Assembly (NCBI RefSeq): GCF_035594125.1 | Contig: NC_087178.1 | Span: 5,173,501 to 5,237,500, forward strand | Direction of reading: 5' to 3' | DNA: 64,000 bases | From: Scylla paramamosain | Lineage: Eukaryota > Arthropoda > Malacostraca > Decapoda > Portunidae | Part shown: piece by piece, positions 52,359 through 64,000 of the stretch | Numbering within the stretch: the stretch's first letter is position 1 | Layout of the letters: the number at the start of each line of letters is the position of its first letter | Program-made: the position numbers and the translations under genes | The notes under the pieces: generated by a model | What the model saw: only the letters and a program-made list of their open reading frames with translations | Told to the model about the DNA's origin: nothing | Databases searched by the model: none

Positions 52359-52799
52359 GGGGTACCTTGAAAGGGGAGGTTAAACAAACAAACAGGAGGG
52401 AGAGAGACGGGAGAGGGCAAAGGGAGGGAGACACTGTGTATGGAGGAGGGAAGTCAACGTACAGACAAAGAGATGTGTTGGGGAGGAGAGTCTAGACGCC
52501 ACCCAGAGCCATGAAGAAAAGCCCTCCCCCAAAAAACGCCCCCCTGTTACTATATTTTTAAGTCATTCTCTTGTTCTTATACACGCGTCAAGGCGGAGGA
52601 GGGGCGGCAGTGGCAGTCTGAGTAGTATTCACCACCTCGCTTTATAAAGGAGTGGCGGAGGGCGACGAAATGATGTGGGTTCGTGTATAGAAGTGTGTTT
52701 GTGTGTTGAGGGGGGGGGAATGTTTGTGTGTTCGTGCTACCGTGACTGTCTTTTTGGTGGGTGATTGTATGCGCGTGCGTGCGTGTCTGTGTCTGTGTC

Positions 52800-52803
<4 letters not shown>

Positions 52804-52840
<37 letters not shown>

Positions 52841-52968
52841 AACCCTCCGCCTTCTCTCTGTCTCTATCTCTTTCTCTCTTTAAGGTTACTGGTCCACGCT
52901 GTTACGTCGTGGTAGTGGTGGTGGTGGTGGTGGTGGTGGTGGTGGTGGTGGTGGTGGTGGTGGTGGTG
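52804..52968. repeat. (GT)n and (GGT)n microsatellites
   Basis: GT units at 52804-52838 are followed by about 19 GGT units at 52911-52968. They open the dense microsatellite cluster. Confidence 0.96.
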
Positions 52969-53061
52969 CGGCGGCGGAGGCAATGATGGTGGTTGGATTT
53001 TTTTTTTCCCTACATAAAAGTAGATTGTTTTTGAGCTACAGATTAAATGCCAAAAACCATG

Positions 53062-53063
<2 letters not shown>

Positions 53064-53158
<95 letters not shown>

Positions 53159-53218
53159 TTCTCTTTCTCTCTCTGCAAATAAACACTAACGGAAACTGAT
53201 AACGTACAGTACGACCTA

Positions 53219-53268
<50 letters not shown>
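53064..53268. repeat. (CT)n and (AC)n microsatellites
   Basis: CT run at 53064-53154 and AC run at 53220-53268. Confidence 0.97.
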
Positions 53269-53270
<2 letters not shown>

Positions 53271-53382
53271 TCTCCTTCCATCTCCTGACGCTGACCGCTT
53301 TCCAGGGCCACGGCCAGTCTTACCCTAAGGGCTTCCCCGCCGCCGACGTTGCCGCCACCTTCAGTCACTTTACGGGCTACTT

Positions 53383-53385
<3 letters not shown>

Positions 53386-53426
<41 letters not shown>

Positions 53427-53486
53427 CACTACCTTTCTTTTCATCTTATTTGTGTTTTTATTAAGTTTCTTTCTTGTTTCGTATGC

Positions 53487-53574
<88 letters not shown>

Positions 53575-53772
53575 TTTCTCTCTTTTCCAGTTAATGGTAT
53601 ATCTTATTTAGCCTTATCATCTTCTTCCTCTTCCTTCTTCTCTTCCTATCATCTTATTACTTTATTTAGCCTTATCATCTTTCTCTTCCTTCTTCTCTTC
53701 CTATCACTCTCTTTCCTGTTCTCTTGCTGTTCTTATGCTTGTTTTTCTTTGTGTCACACATGCTGGAAGATA

Positions 53773-53845
<73 letters not shown>

Positions 53846-54174
53846 TCTCTCCCCCATTCATTCAAGAACTCCACCCTATTCTTCGTTTCTTTCACTCTCT
53901 TCCTTTATTTCTTCCTATTTCTATTCAGTACTCCTTTCTTCTTCCTCTAACCTCCTTCCCACTTCAGTTCCTCCTTCCTGCTTCCTCACTGCCGCCACCA
54001 CACCCCATTTTTTGCCTCCCCACTCCCCACTGTCTGAGCTTCTTCCTCCTCACCACTAGACTCACTATATTAAGACTTTTTCCTCTTCTCTCCCCTCCTC
54101 TCTCTCCTCTCCCTTCCTCAATTCACCTCCGTTCGTCCTTTTTTCCCTTCCGTCTCTCAGCAGTCTCGACACTT

Positions 54175-54259
<85 letters not shown>
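53386..54259. repeat. Four (CT)n blocks in a pyrimidine-rich tract
   Basis: Pure CT blocks at 53386-53424, 53491-53570, 53776-53840 and 54177-54259, joined by C/T-rich DNA. An 870-bp pyrimidine-biased region on the plus strand. Confidence 0.95.
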
Positions 54260-54263
<4 letters not shown>

Positions 54264-54349
54264 CTAACCTATTACGTTGTTTTCTGTCTGCTCTCCTCTT
54301 CCTCTCTTCCTACTCCCTGTGTTTCGGTTCTCCCTAGGCGGAAGTTAGA

Positions 54350-54525
<176 letters not shown>

Positions 54526-54858
54526 AACAAGGCATGATCTTCACCTAACGCTCATATTACTTCGGGGACAGATTGGAGAAATTCATTCCACCCCCCCCAT
54601 CCTCCTCCCCTCCGCTCCTCCACGTACCCCCCCCTCTTCCCCAAGCTCTCTCCTCTCCTTACCTGCCCACTCAATCCCAGCCACGTAACACCTTCTCCTC
54701 CCCCCTACTCTCAAGCCCACTCCCTCTGCCCACCAGTGCTACGTTAAAAGGTCTTGGACAGAGTTGTGTGTGTGTGTGTGTTGTTTTGTTCCCTCAAATC
54801 ACTGTTAGTACCCGAGAGGTGCCACGTTAATGTCAATGAAGGAAAAAGAGGGGAAAAA

Positions 54859-54986
54859 GGGAGGAGGAGGAGGAGGAGGAGGAGGAGGAGGAGGAGGAGG
54901 AGGAGGAGGAGGAGGAGGAGGAGGAGGAGGAGGAGGAGGAGGAGGAGGTGATAGTGAAAGAAAAGCGGAAGTAAGTTGATAAAAGT

Positions 54987-55068
<82 letters not shown>

Positions 55069-55117
55069 TAATAGAAGTGGTAGCCATTTTACGCAGCAGA
55101 AACAATAGTATTCAAAC

Positions 55118-55182
<65 letters not shown>
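54859..55182. repeat. (AGG)n, (GT)n and (AGT)n microsatellites
   Basis: AGG at 54859-54948 (about 30 units), GT at 54989-55066 (about 39) and AGT at 55119-55182 (about 21), in close succession. Confidence 0.97.
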
Positions 55183-55348
55183 CAGTGGGAAGCGACAATT
55201 GTGAAGGAATGTAAATAACAAATGCAAGGAAAGGAGAAACAGAAGAAAAAGATAAAAATAAAGATAGAAAGAAAGAGGAAAACAAGTAATATTTTTAAGA
55301 AGCGCTCCACAAGGCTTAAAACACAGCTAACACAAATACACAGGCGAG

Positions 55349-55352
<4 letters not shown>

Positions 55353-55425
<73 letters not shown>

Positions 55426-55478
55426 CGCAGATGGTCTATGTTACTCAGTTCACCTCGTCCGGCCACTCAGTCACTAGG

Positions 55479-55557
<79 letters not shown>

Positions 55558-55572
55558 ACACACACACACCAC
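55353..55572. repeat. (GT)34 and (AC)n inverted microsatellite pair
   Basis: GT at 55353-55420 and AC at 55480-55556 (imperfect to 55572) are reverse complements separated by 59 bp, so a single strand could fold into a long hairpin. Confidence 0.96.
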
Positions 55573-55660
55573 AGTTTACAGTAATTCAACGGTGCATTAC
55601 TTGCCGTTACGACTTCAATAAAAAAAATATACTAGTCTTTCACTATGTGGGCCGTGTGTG

Positions 55661-55992
55661 TAATAATAATAATAATAATAATAATAAACGGTTTATAATT
55701 TAGGCAGTTGACAAACTGAAAATGTACATAGGGGATGGGGAAAAACTTAACATTAATCCTAACGGTAAGACTAATCTAGGAGGGAAATACTATCGATTGA
55801 TGGCTCGCACCATGGTGGGAATCGCACTGAGTCTGTACCGGTCTGAGTCTGTACCGGTCCGTGCGCGTGTGTGTGTGTGGTGTGTGTGTGTGTTTGTGTG
55901 ACATAGACAGTGGTATGTAGTGTAGTTCATAGTTCTTGTTTTTTTTTTCCTCCGTTCATTAATGTAAGATGTCTCTGATGCTGGAATATAAC

Positions 55993-56040
<48 letters not shown>
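55661..56040. repeat. (AAT)n and (ATT)n microsatellites
   Basis: AAT at 55661-55687 and ATT at 55992-56040, also mutually inverted. Confidence 0.95.
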
Positions 56041-56043
<3 letters not shown>

Positions 56044-56087
56044 TATCATTATAGAACACTAAGGAAGAAGGGAAGGACGAACGGGAG

Positions 56088-56309
<222 letters not shown>

Positions 56310-56378
56310 TGTTTGTTTTGTTTCATTCATTCACTTATTTATTTATGAAGCAGCAACATCAGTATCACGTGTCCCTTC

Positions 56379-56842
<464 letters not shown>

Positions 56843-57082
56843 ACTGCACGGATATTAAAGAAGAAAGAAGGGAAAGAAGACAAGAGAGGATTGGGGGAAA
56901 GCAAGAGGAAGGAATTAAAAACATTAAGTGGTGATAAGAGGAGGGAGGAGGAGTGAGGGAGGGCAATGAGGAGGCGGAGGAGGAAGAGAAGGCGGATGAA
57001 AAGTGGAAGGAGAAAGAGAAATAAAGAAGTGAGGAGACTGAAGGAGAGAAGAAAGGAAAGAAGGAAAGGAGGCATGAAATAT

Positions 57083-57242
57083 GAGGAGGAGGAGGAGGAG
57101 GAGGAGGAGGAGGAGGAGGAGGAGGAGGAGGAGGAGGAGGAGGAGGAGGAGGAGGAGGAGGAGGAACGAGTGGATTAGGTCATGGTGAACTGGACCACCA
57201 CCACCACCACCACCGCCACCACCACCTTCACCACCGCCACCC
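57083..57242. repeat. (GAG)n and (ACC)n microsatellites
   Basis: GAG at 57083-57165, then ACC-type units at 57194-57242, at the right end of the densest part of the cluster. Confidence 0.96.
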
Positions 57243-58439
57243 AGGAACACCAGCTATAACGTGTAATGTAGGAAGCTCTCCGCTGTTACCTCCACCGATC
57301 CCTCCCACCTCCCACGCAGCACAATTCCTCCTCCCCACCGCAGAAGACGCATTATCATCATCTTAACTTGAGGCGAGCACTGCAGCCCGACAGCAACAAC
57401 AACAACAACAAGAGCGGTTCTCCAGTCTTAGCCAGAAACGTTTCACAATCATAGTAGGAAGCAATTCACGCCCTTAGGTACTCCAAAGACTGTACTTTAA
57501 GACCTCTACTGCCACCTACCCTTCCCCAACCCCCCAACGCGAAGGCCAACCCCTATCACCGTCATCACTAACCCTTCCCCCACCAGCCCCCAACCCCAAG
57601 GCCAACCTCTACGCTGCCACTAACCCCAACCAGTCTCCACCACCACCGTCGCCACCACCACTGTCCAGAAACCTCGTAACTTCAGTGGAACATTACTCGC
57701 ACTAACTCAAAACTCGTAACACCACCTCAACATCACCACCTTGAGGAGTTGCAACACCACCCACCACCACCACCCACCACCGCTGCCACCAACACCCGTA
57801 CACTTCCCTCTCACCTGTCTGGCGTGAGAATACATAACTTAGCCTCACCACCATCACCACCTTACATACTCACATCATCAGCTCACATACTCAGACCATC
57901 ACCATCACTACCTCACATGCTCACACCACCACCATCACCACCTTCCATTTTCACATCATCACCATCACCACCTCACATACTCACACCACAAGCATCACAA
58001 ACACATCATCATAATCAACATCGTGACCCTTGGAATTGTACCTCCTTCGGGATCATTTGCATCGAGGTCTCCACTTACACTGGCGAACCTCTGCATAGCC
58101 CCCGACACCTGCACCTTCAGGAATGCAGGACTTCCCCTCCACCTCCTTCAGACGTGACAGGAGAGCACAAGTGGCCTCTTCACCACAATACAACACCGCC
58201 ACCCACATCCACTTCGGTGAGTAAAAATAAGAAGAGATAAAAAAAAGGGGGACTGACCGGTTTGATATTACTCCCTTACATTGAAGGTGACAGAAGGACG
58301 CACTGAGGGACCTCCCAGCAGCCACAACACAGATGCTGAGTGCTGAGTGCCGAGGATAAACACTTATTGCTTCCCCAAACCTCAGCATCCTTCACCACAT
58401 CCTTCCTCGGATACTAACATTACGACTCTTCCGCAATCC

Positions 58440-58573
58440 TTTGTCTCGCGTGTCCTCCTCCTCGTTCACGCTGTCCTCCGTCACCTCCAGCGCTTCCTCG
58501 ATCTCTGACATGTCCAGGGCATCGTCCTCCACCAGCAGAGCGCCCTCGCGGTAGAACACCCCCGCCCGTGTGT
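58440..58573 (-). CDS. Probable acidic 5' coding exon, perhaps of the SASH-like gene
   Basis: On the minus strand an acceptor (CTCCACAG) opens a frame reading TRAGVFYREGALLVEDDAL, then SEIEEALEVTEDSVNEEEDT and KGLRKSR. It is acidic, free of low complexity and protein-like, and stands out from the surrounding DNA. Possible donors are GTAATG after AAGAGTC (phase 1, compatible with the acceptor at 46763) or GTTAGT a few bases later (phase 0, incompatible). It needs one nucleotide from an exon further right that I could not identify. No known domain. Confidence 0.5.
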
Positions 58574-59897
58574 CTGTGGAGACGCGCCCGCACAGCACCC
58601 GTCATGAGATTAAGCACCTGTGTGGCCCGCATCTTGGCAGGCATGGTGGTGGTGGTGGTGGTGGTGCAGGACACACACCTGCGGCAACACCTGTCTGTGC
58701 ACTTAATGGGCGGCCCTTGGGGAGCACGCGGGGATCAGGTGGTGCGGCCGAGAACACGTGATCTGGACTTTCCAAGAAGCACCTGGAGTCTATCACGACA
58801 GAGCACCACACGCCTTAATCTGCACCACAGCACCACAGCACCACAGCACGCCGCCCTTGTCCTGCCTGGCACACGGCGCGGTAATCACTGCTCTCGTCTC
58901 GCGGCCACGCCCTGCACTGGGCTCCCGAGGCACACGCCGCTGCCTCGCTTCGCCCCGCACTGCTCTTGACGCCGTGAAGGACCCGCGTCTCAGCCGAGCA
59001 GGGGAGAGGGATGCCCTTGAGGACCCCGACCGCAGGCTACGGGGGGAGGCAGTGACACGTGCCCCCTACCCTGTACCCCACCCCCGCGCTCTCTCTCTCT
59101 CTGAACCCGTCACATAACCATATCTAACCCACGCAAACATCTACACTTCTTGTAACCCCCAAACGAGATCTGAAACACGTTTGCTACACAGCAGAACACT
59201 CGTCCACAACCCGTCCCATCCGAGGCTGCCAGTCCCCCACTTCCCTAACTCCCTCTCTGCCTTGGCGAACACAACACGCACGGGGGCATACATAATGTGG
59301 TTGTGTGTATTTTCCTAATGCAAGCTCAAGGTTATTACTGCAGAAGTAGTAGTAGTAGTAGTAGTGAGAGGAGGAGCACACGGAGTAATGAAAGGAGGAG
59401 GTAAGAACAACAGGAAAAAGAGATAAGAAAGAAGTAGGAAAATAACACAGTTGAAAGAGAAGGAAGTGGAGGAATTTACTAGTGCAGAAGAAACGTAGCT
59501 ACGTAAATACGTACACACACACACTCAGGGGCAGGTGCATGTATACCTGAAGACACGCTTACAAAAACACACACGAACACACGTTCATACATACAAACAA
59601 ACACACATACATGAACCTGGAGGTGTTGTAAGAGTGGGCAGTCCTGATCTACCCCCTACCCACCCCTCCAACCAGCCCCAACACCTCCATCGAAGACCAC
59701 AACCCCCTCCTCCCTCCCCCACCAAATCCCATGCACCGGGCAATCCAAACCCAGTAGTCCTTGGCTTTTTTTCCCTACCAACCCAACTCCTTCAAGCCAG
59801 CGCCCCCCATTCACTGACTGCCACCCCCACCACCACTACCACCACCACTCCTTTACCCCCCATCAAGACGTTAATTCTTTGTGTTCTCTTGTGTTTC

Positions 59898-59899
<2 letters not shown>

Positions 59900-59995
<96 letters not shown>

Positions 59996-60002
59996 AGAGA
60001 GA
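59900..60002. repeat. (GA)n microsatellite
   Basis: About 50 GA units with one interruption. Confidence 0.97.
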
Positions 60003-60133
60003 ATCAATGACTATGTATGCAGAAACTTGAACTGTTGGTTAGTTGTGAACAAGGCAAGAGGGTAAACAACAAAAAAGAAAGATACAAAGAAAAAGGATGA
60101 AAAAAAAAGTCAAACAACATACTTCTCTTGCCT

Positions 60134-60134
<1 letters not shown>

Positions 60135-60209
<75 letters not shown>

Positions 60210-60229
60210 GTGCGATCACGTTTCTCTTC

Positions 60230-60311
<82 letters not shown>
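60135..60311. repeat. (GT)n and (AC)n inverted microsatellite pair
   Basis: GT at 60135-60202 and AC at 60235-60311 are separated by 32 bp and are reverse complements. Potential long hairpin. Confidence 0.97.
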
Positions 60312-60314
<3 letters not shown>

Positions 60315-60544
60315 CTTGGGGAGCTGGGTTGGGGGTATTGGGGGATGTTCTAGGGAGGGCAGGGGGAGAGGAATAGGGCATGTCAGTGGGTCGCCTGCCC
60401 ATCTGTTCTGTCTCAAGTGAACAACCTCCCCTTCCCTCACCACACCCTCCCCCATTCTCTGCGTTCTCCCACCCCCCACCCCCCACCCAGTTGTGTCCCT
60501 TGGCGTATGTGTACACAAGAAGAGATAAACGCGACAGGCTGTGT

Positions 60545-60548
<4 letters not shown>

Positions 60549-60635
<87 letters not shown>

Positions 60636-60751
60636 TTGCTCGGCGGCAGATCAACATTTATGTGGAAACCGAAAAAAAAAAAAAAAAAAAAATCACGGCT
60701 TTCCCTGATTTCTAGTTTCTGCTTCACCACTTATTTGTCTGATGCTGCTAC

Positions 60752-60840
<89 letters not shown>
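60549..60840. repeat. Two (GT)n blocks with an A-run between
   Basis: GT at 60549-60631 and 60755-60840, with a 21-bp A-run at 60672-60692 between them. Confidence 0.97.
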
Positions 60841-60841
<1 letters not shown>

Positions 60842-61309
60842 CGCGTCAGGAGTCAGGAATGTGGGTCAGGGTAGGGGGCGAGCAGTTCTCCTAGTTCAAG
60901 GCCTATAAGCGGTGCATCTACGAGGGAAAGGATGGTACGGTGCCCATGAGGGGAAGTGGGGGGTAAGAGATAGGAGGAAAGGGCACCTCTCCTGTTAATA
61001 AGGGGATGGGAAAGCGCGCAACTTCATGGCAAGATAAATACAGAGATGGAATGAGGGGAGTGTCTAATGAAGGGAAAGAATGGTGGGTATTACTGAAGGG
61101 GGCATGGAGCACCTTCACTGCCTGACGGGGAAGGTTAAGCTAGGGGATGCTGGGTGGAAGGGGAAGAAGAGGTCTCCCTCCTGAAGGCGTGAGGGAAGCA
61201 GGGAGGCTGACGACCTGCCTGACTGGCTTCCGGCAGATCACAGTCTGTTCCTGCTACTCGTTTTCTCTTTGTGGCTGAAGATGGCAAGCGTGTCTGGGGT
61301 TATTACTTT

Positions 61310-61311
<2 letters not shown>

Positions 61312-61390
<79 letters not shown>

Positions 61391-61419
61391 TGTGTGTGTG
61401 TGTGTGTGTATGTGTGTGA
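61312..61419. repeat. (CT)n/(GT)n compound microsatellite beside the 5' exon
   Basis: CT units at 61312-61387 pass directly into GT units. It begins 14 bp past the donor of the exon ending at 61434, so it is at the very start of that intron. Confidence 0.96.
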
Positions 61420-61433
61420 GGAAGGGGACCTAC

Positions 61434-61727
61434 CTTGCTCACACTCCTGGAGCGCGTCACCCTGCGGCCGGCCACCAGCAGGGAGGCCACGAGGGGCTGC
61501 TTCAGGAGGGCCAGGCTGTCGCGGCGCCTCAGCCCCGAGGGACTCAGCACGGACTCCCGCAGACGCTGACCCAGGCCCGCACGGGGGGACTTGCGGCGGT
61601 GCTGGGGAGGGGGGCTGGCGGGGGTCACCACCATCACACTCTCCCCACCACCACTACTGCTCACCACCACCACCGCCGCCGCCCCCACCACGCCCCGCCC
61701 TCCAACTCCCACGTCCTCCACCACCAT
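61434..61727 (-). CDS. Probable first coding exon, SASH-like isoform or separate gene
   Basis: From the ATG at 61727 the minus strand encodes 98 residues: a Val/Gly-rich start, then SPPPQHRRKSPRAGLGQRL, SPSGLRRRDSLALLKQPLVA and RRVTRSRSVSK, ending at a good donor (AAG then GTAGGT, phase 0). The second half is basic, with likely phosphorylation sites, and looks like real coding sequence. Its phase does not fit the exon at 58440-58573 or the acceptor at 46763 directly, so either a small intervening exon is missing or this belongs to another gene. No domain recognised. Confidence 0.5.
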
Positions 61728-62999
61728 CGTAACTCGTCGGCGCACACACGAAATGGACGGTGTTCCCAGAGTCACTCAGCGCTCATCTTCCCACGGCGGG
61801 AAAGACGGGCGGTGACGGCACACACACACAGACACACACACGGCTCCGCTTCACAGTTCTGGGCTTGTAATCAACACTTAAGTTTATCACGCCTTTTTTT
61901 CCCCCTCTCGGCGTTCTTCTCGCCTCGGGACACACACACAGACAGGACAGACACGAGGCTGCCAGGCGGGTGTACGAGACGAGAGGAGCGGGAGGCACTG
62001 CGGCAGGGCGTGTTCCTTTCCTTGTTACTGTGCTCTCGTCACTTTCCTGGGGACCTTAACTTGTCTACTGAGCACACGGGGATGGGTGCGGGAGGGTGGG
62101 GTGAGGGTGGGTGAGGGCGGGTGCAATCTTCTACGTAGGGTGATGCTTGAGTCTTACAATCTTTTTTTTTTTTCTATTTCTTACGTAACTAGGTCTCTGT
62201 GTCTCTTTATCACTGGCACGACACACAGGCGAGGTTGTCTACTAGTACTGTCCTACGGGGGGGAGGGGGCGGAGGGCAGGCATGCAGGCGTTGTTGGTTC
62301 GTGAGCGACTCAAACACTGATCTCAACTCTGACCCGACACAAGCTATGCCCTCGTGAGTGCTTCTCGTCCCTTCACTGTGAGGCCAACTGGAAGGCAAGA
62401 CACACGTGAAATAACACCAACACACGCACACGCAAAAAAAAAAGGGCGACACGAACACATGCAAGAAAAAAAAAAGAAAAAAAGAAAAAAAAAAACATAC
62501 ACAAAAGATAGAAACATCAAAACCCTCCCCAAAAGGCACCAGAAACACCACCACAAATCCCTCTTCCCTTACCACAATAATCACGAAATAATGGAGTTAC
62601 CCACACAAAAAGCCCTCCATTGAATGACAGAAAACGTGACTATCAGAAAACGGACCATAACATTACAAGAACCGGGGTGGGTTGGGGAGAGGGGGGGAGC
62701 GAGAGGTAGCACGGACAGGTAACCCCCCCCCCCCAACACCTCTCCACAACCTTCGCACCTACACGCACGCCCCCACCGTTACCTGAAGGCTACGTAGGCA
62801 CGGCGAGGCACGGTCGGGCACGAAGAGTCAAGGCAAAACACTCCCCTCTCACTCACCTCTCCCTCCTAAACCCTTTCTTAACGAATTCAGAAGACTACAT
62901 TAAACTCCTCCTCCTCCTCCTCTTCCCCCACATCCTTCTCCTCCTCCTCCTCCAAGGCCATTCAAGCGTCGCCCCTCCAGTCTTGAGTACGCGATAATG

Positions 63000-63560
63000 A
63001 GTCTTGCGTCATGTGAGGGGAAGACAGAAGGGGCGGAGGGAAGGGGAGGATACTGGGAGGGAAATGGAAGAACGTCAATAGGAAGGGAAGGAAAGAGGTG
63101 AAGAAGGGGATAGATAATAAGAAGGAAAGGAGGAATAATGAAAGATGAAAAGAGGTATGTAAGGAGAGAACGATGGAAAGGGAAGGAGGAATGAATAGAG
63201 GGGAAGGAGATGGAAAGAAAAGAGGGAATAGAAAAAGAAAGGGTGAAGAGAAAAGAGGCAGAAGAAGGAAAGATGATGAAAGAACATTAAACAAGGAAGG
63301 ATGGGAGATGATAGAAGAAAGGAAGTGAGGCTGAAAGATGTAAGTAGAAAAGGAATGGCAAGGGGATGAGGCGAGGAAAAATATATGGAACGATGGAAGG
63401 AAGGTGGAATGATGGTAGGAAGGATAGAGGGAAGGATAGGAGCTGCAAGAAGGATATTTGGAAAAGGATAACAAAAGGTGAGACGAGGGAAAAATTTAAG
63501 GAACGGAAGGAAGGAAGGATGGATGAAAGGGGGTGAAGGAGGGCAAGGGGACAGCAGGAT
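63000..63560. repeat. Purine-rich tract with irregular GGAAGG units
   Basis: About 560 bp in which the plus strand is overwhelmingly A/G, with repeated GGAAGGA. ORFs on the opposite strand (Phe/Ser/Leu-rich) are compositional. Confidence 0.85.
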
Positions 63561-63670
63561 TTACGGAAGGATGAAGGCGTGGATGAGCGGACGTAGATTA
63601 GGGCGAGGAAGGGCGTCAGGTTGAATGTGGATGTAATTTAGAACCTTATAGCAATACCGGATATTTGATG

Positions 63671-63675
<5 letters not shown>

Positions 63676-63720
<45 letters not shown>
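63676..63720. repeat. (GT)n microsatellite
   Basis: About 22 GT units near the right edge. Confidence 0.97.
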
Positions 63721-63723
<3 letters not shown>

Positions 63724-64000
63724 CAGTGCATGGCGACACAGTAAGCTTCCTCTCCTGGGTTTCGTTTCCTGACAGCTGTGAAGTCAAGTTAATTATATAG
63801 ACCCACTCTGGTAAATCCAACTCCATTTCTGTGTTAATGAACGTTCTTCCTTTCTTTCCTATTGCATGAGCACACATTTCCGCTTCTCTGTCTCTGTCTG
63901 TATCTTTCTTTCTTTATCTTTCTCCATAAGTTCTTTATTTTCACTGACCTGTTTTCTGAGCTTACTTTCCTTTCTTTTTTTGTTGTTTTTACTTTCTTTC

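Larger units (their letters stand above)
61800..64000. other. Upstream flank of the right-most coding exon
   Basis: No gene supported. It includes a GC-rich part (61.8-62.3 kb), A- and C-runs near 62.43-62.73 kb, a long purine-rich tract and a GT microsatellite. Confidence 0.55.

Noticed and set aside
58758..59117. 119-codon plus-strand ORF with some protein-like character
   Set aside because: It is GC-rich, with no similarity and no splice signals that build a gene. Not strong enough to report as coding.
61269..62114. 281-codon plus-strand ORF
   Set aside because: It begins in the CT/GT repeat and runs antisense to the 61434-61727 exon. Composition explains its openness.

Overview
This is nuclear DNA from an arthropod, most likely a decapod crustacean and probably a crab. 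Four things point that way: intron-split genes, a very heavy load of AG/CT, AC/GT, AGG and GATA microsatellites, decayed non-LTR retrotransposon copies of a kind I associate with crab and shrimp genomes, and an arthropod-type Relish gene. The species call is inference. No prokaryotic features, CRISPR arrays, rRNA genes or convincing tRNA genes were seen.

Layout. (1) 277-8267, minus strand: Relish, the NF-kappaB p100/p105-class factor of the IMD immune pathway. It has 16 coding exons here and runs off the left edge inside its ankyrin region. Candidate non-coding first exons lie near 9.2 and 13.6 kb. (2) About 9.3-21 kb: mostly non-coding, with kappaB-like sites and a decayed LINE at 15.3-16.7 kb. 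(3) 21244-28607, minus: a LUC7-like U1 snRNP splicing factor, complete in 7 exons. (4) 29654-36151, plus: a coiled-coil gene in 17 exons whose C-terminal half matches CFAP58, a ciliary/flagellar protein. It is head-to-head with LUC7L, with about 1 kb between start codons. A second LINE copy and a MITE-like element sit in its introns. (5) 38178-46762, minus: a SLY/SASH-family SH3-SAM adaptor in six exons, convergent with CFAP58. Further possible 5' exons lie near 43.2, 58.4-58.6 and 61.4-61.7 kb. (6) 47-64 kb: intron and upstream DNA packed with microsatellites, a roughly 140-bp tandem array and a LINE 3'-tail fragment.

The exon chains were assembled by hand from GT-AG boundaries and reading phase. 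All four close in frame, which is strong internal support, but no transcript evidence was available. The genes do not form an obvious pathway: one immune transcription factor, one splicing factor, one ciliary coiled-coil protein and one signalling adaptor. The points most worth a second look are a conserved CFAP58-like gene in a probable decapod (a group with aflagellate sperm), identical kappaB sites beside both candidate Relish first exons, a 172-bp UC tract before the RS-domain exon of LUC7L, LINE and GA-repeat insertions very close to CFAP58 splice acceptors, and an array of splice-donor-like pentamers beside the SASH gene. I did not find evidence of a wholly new system.
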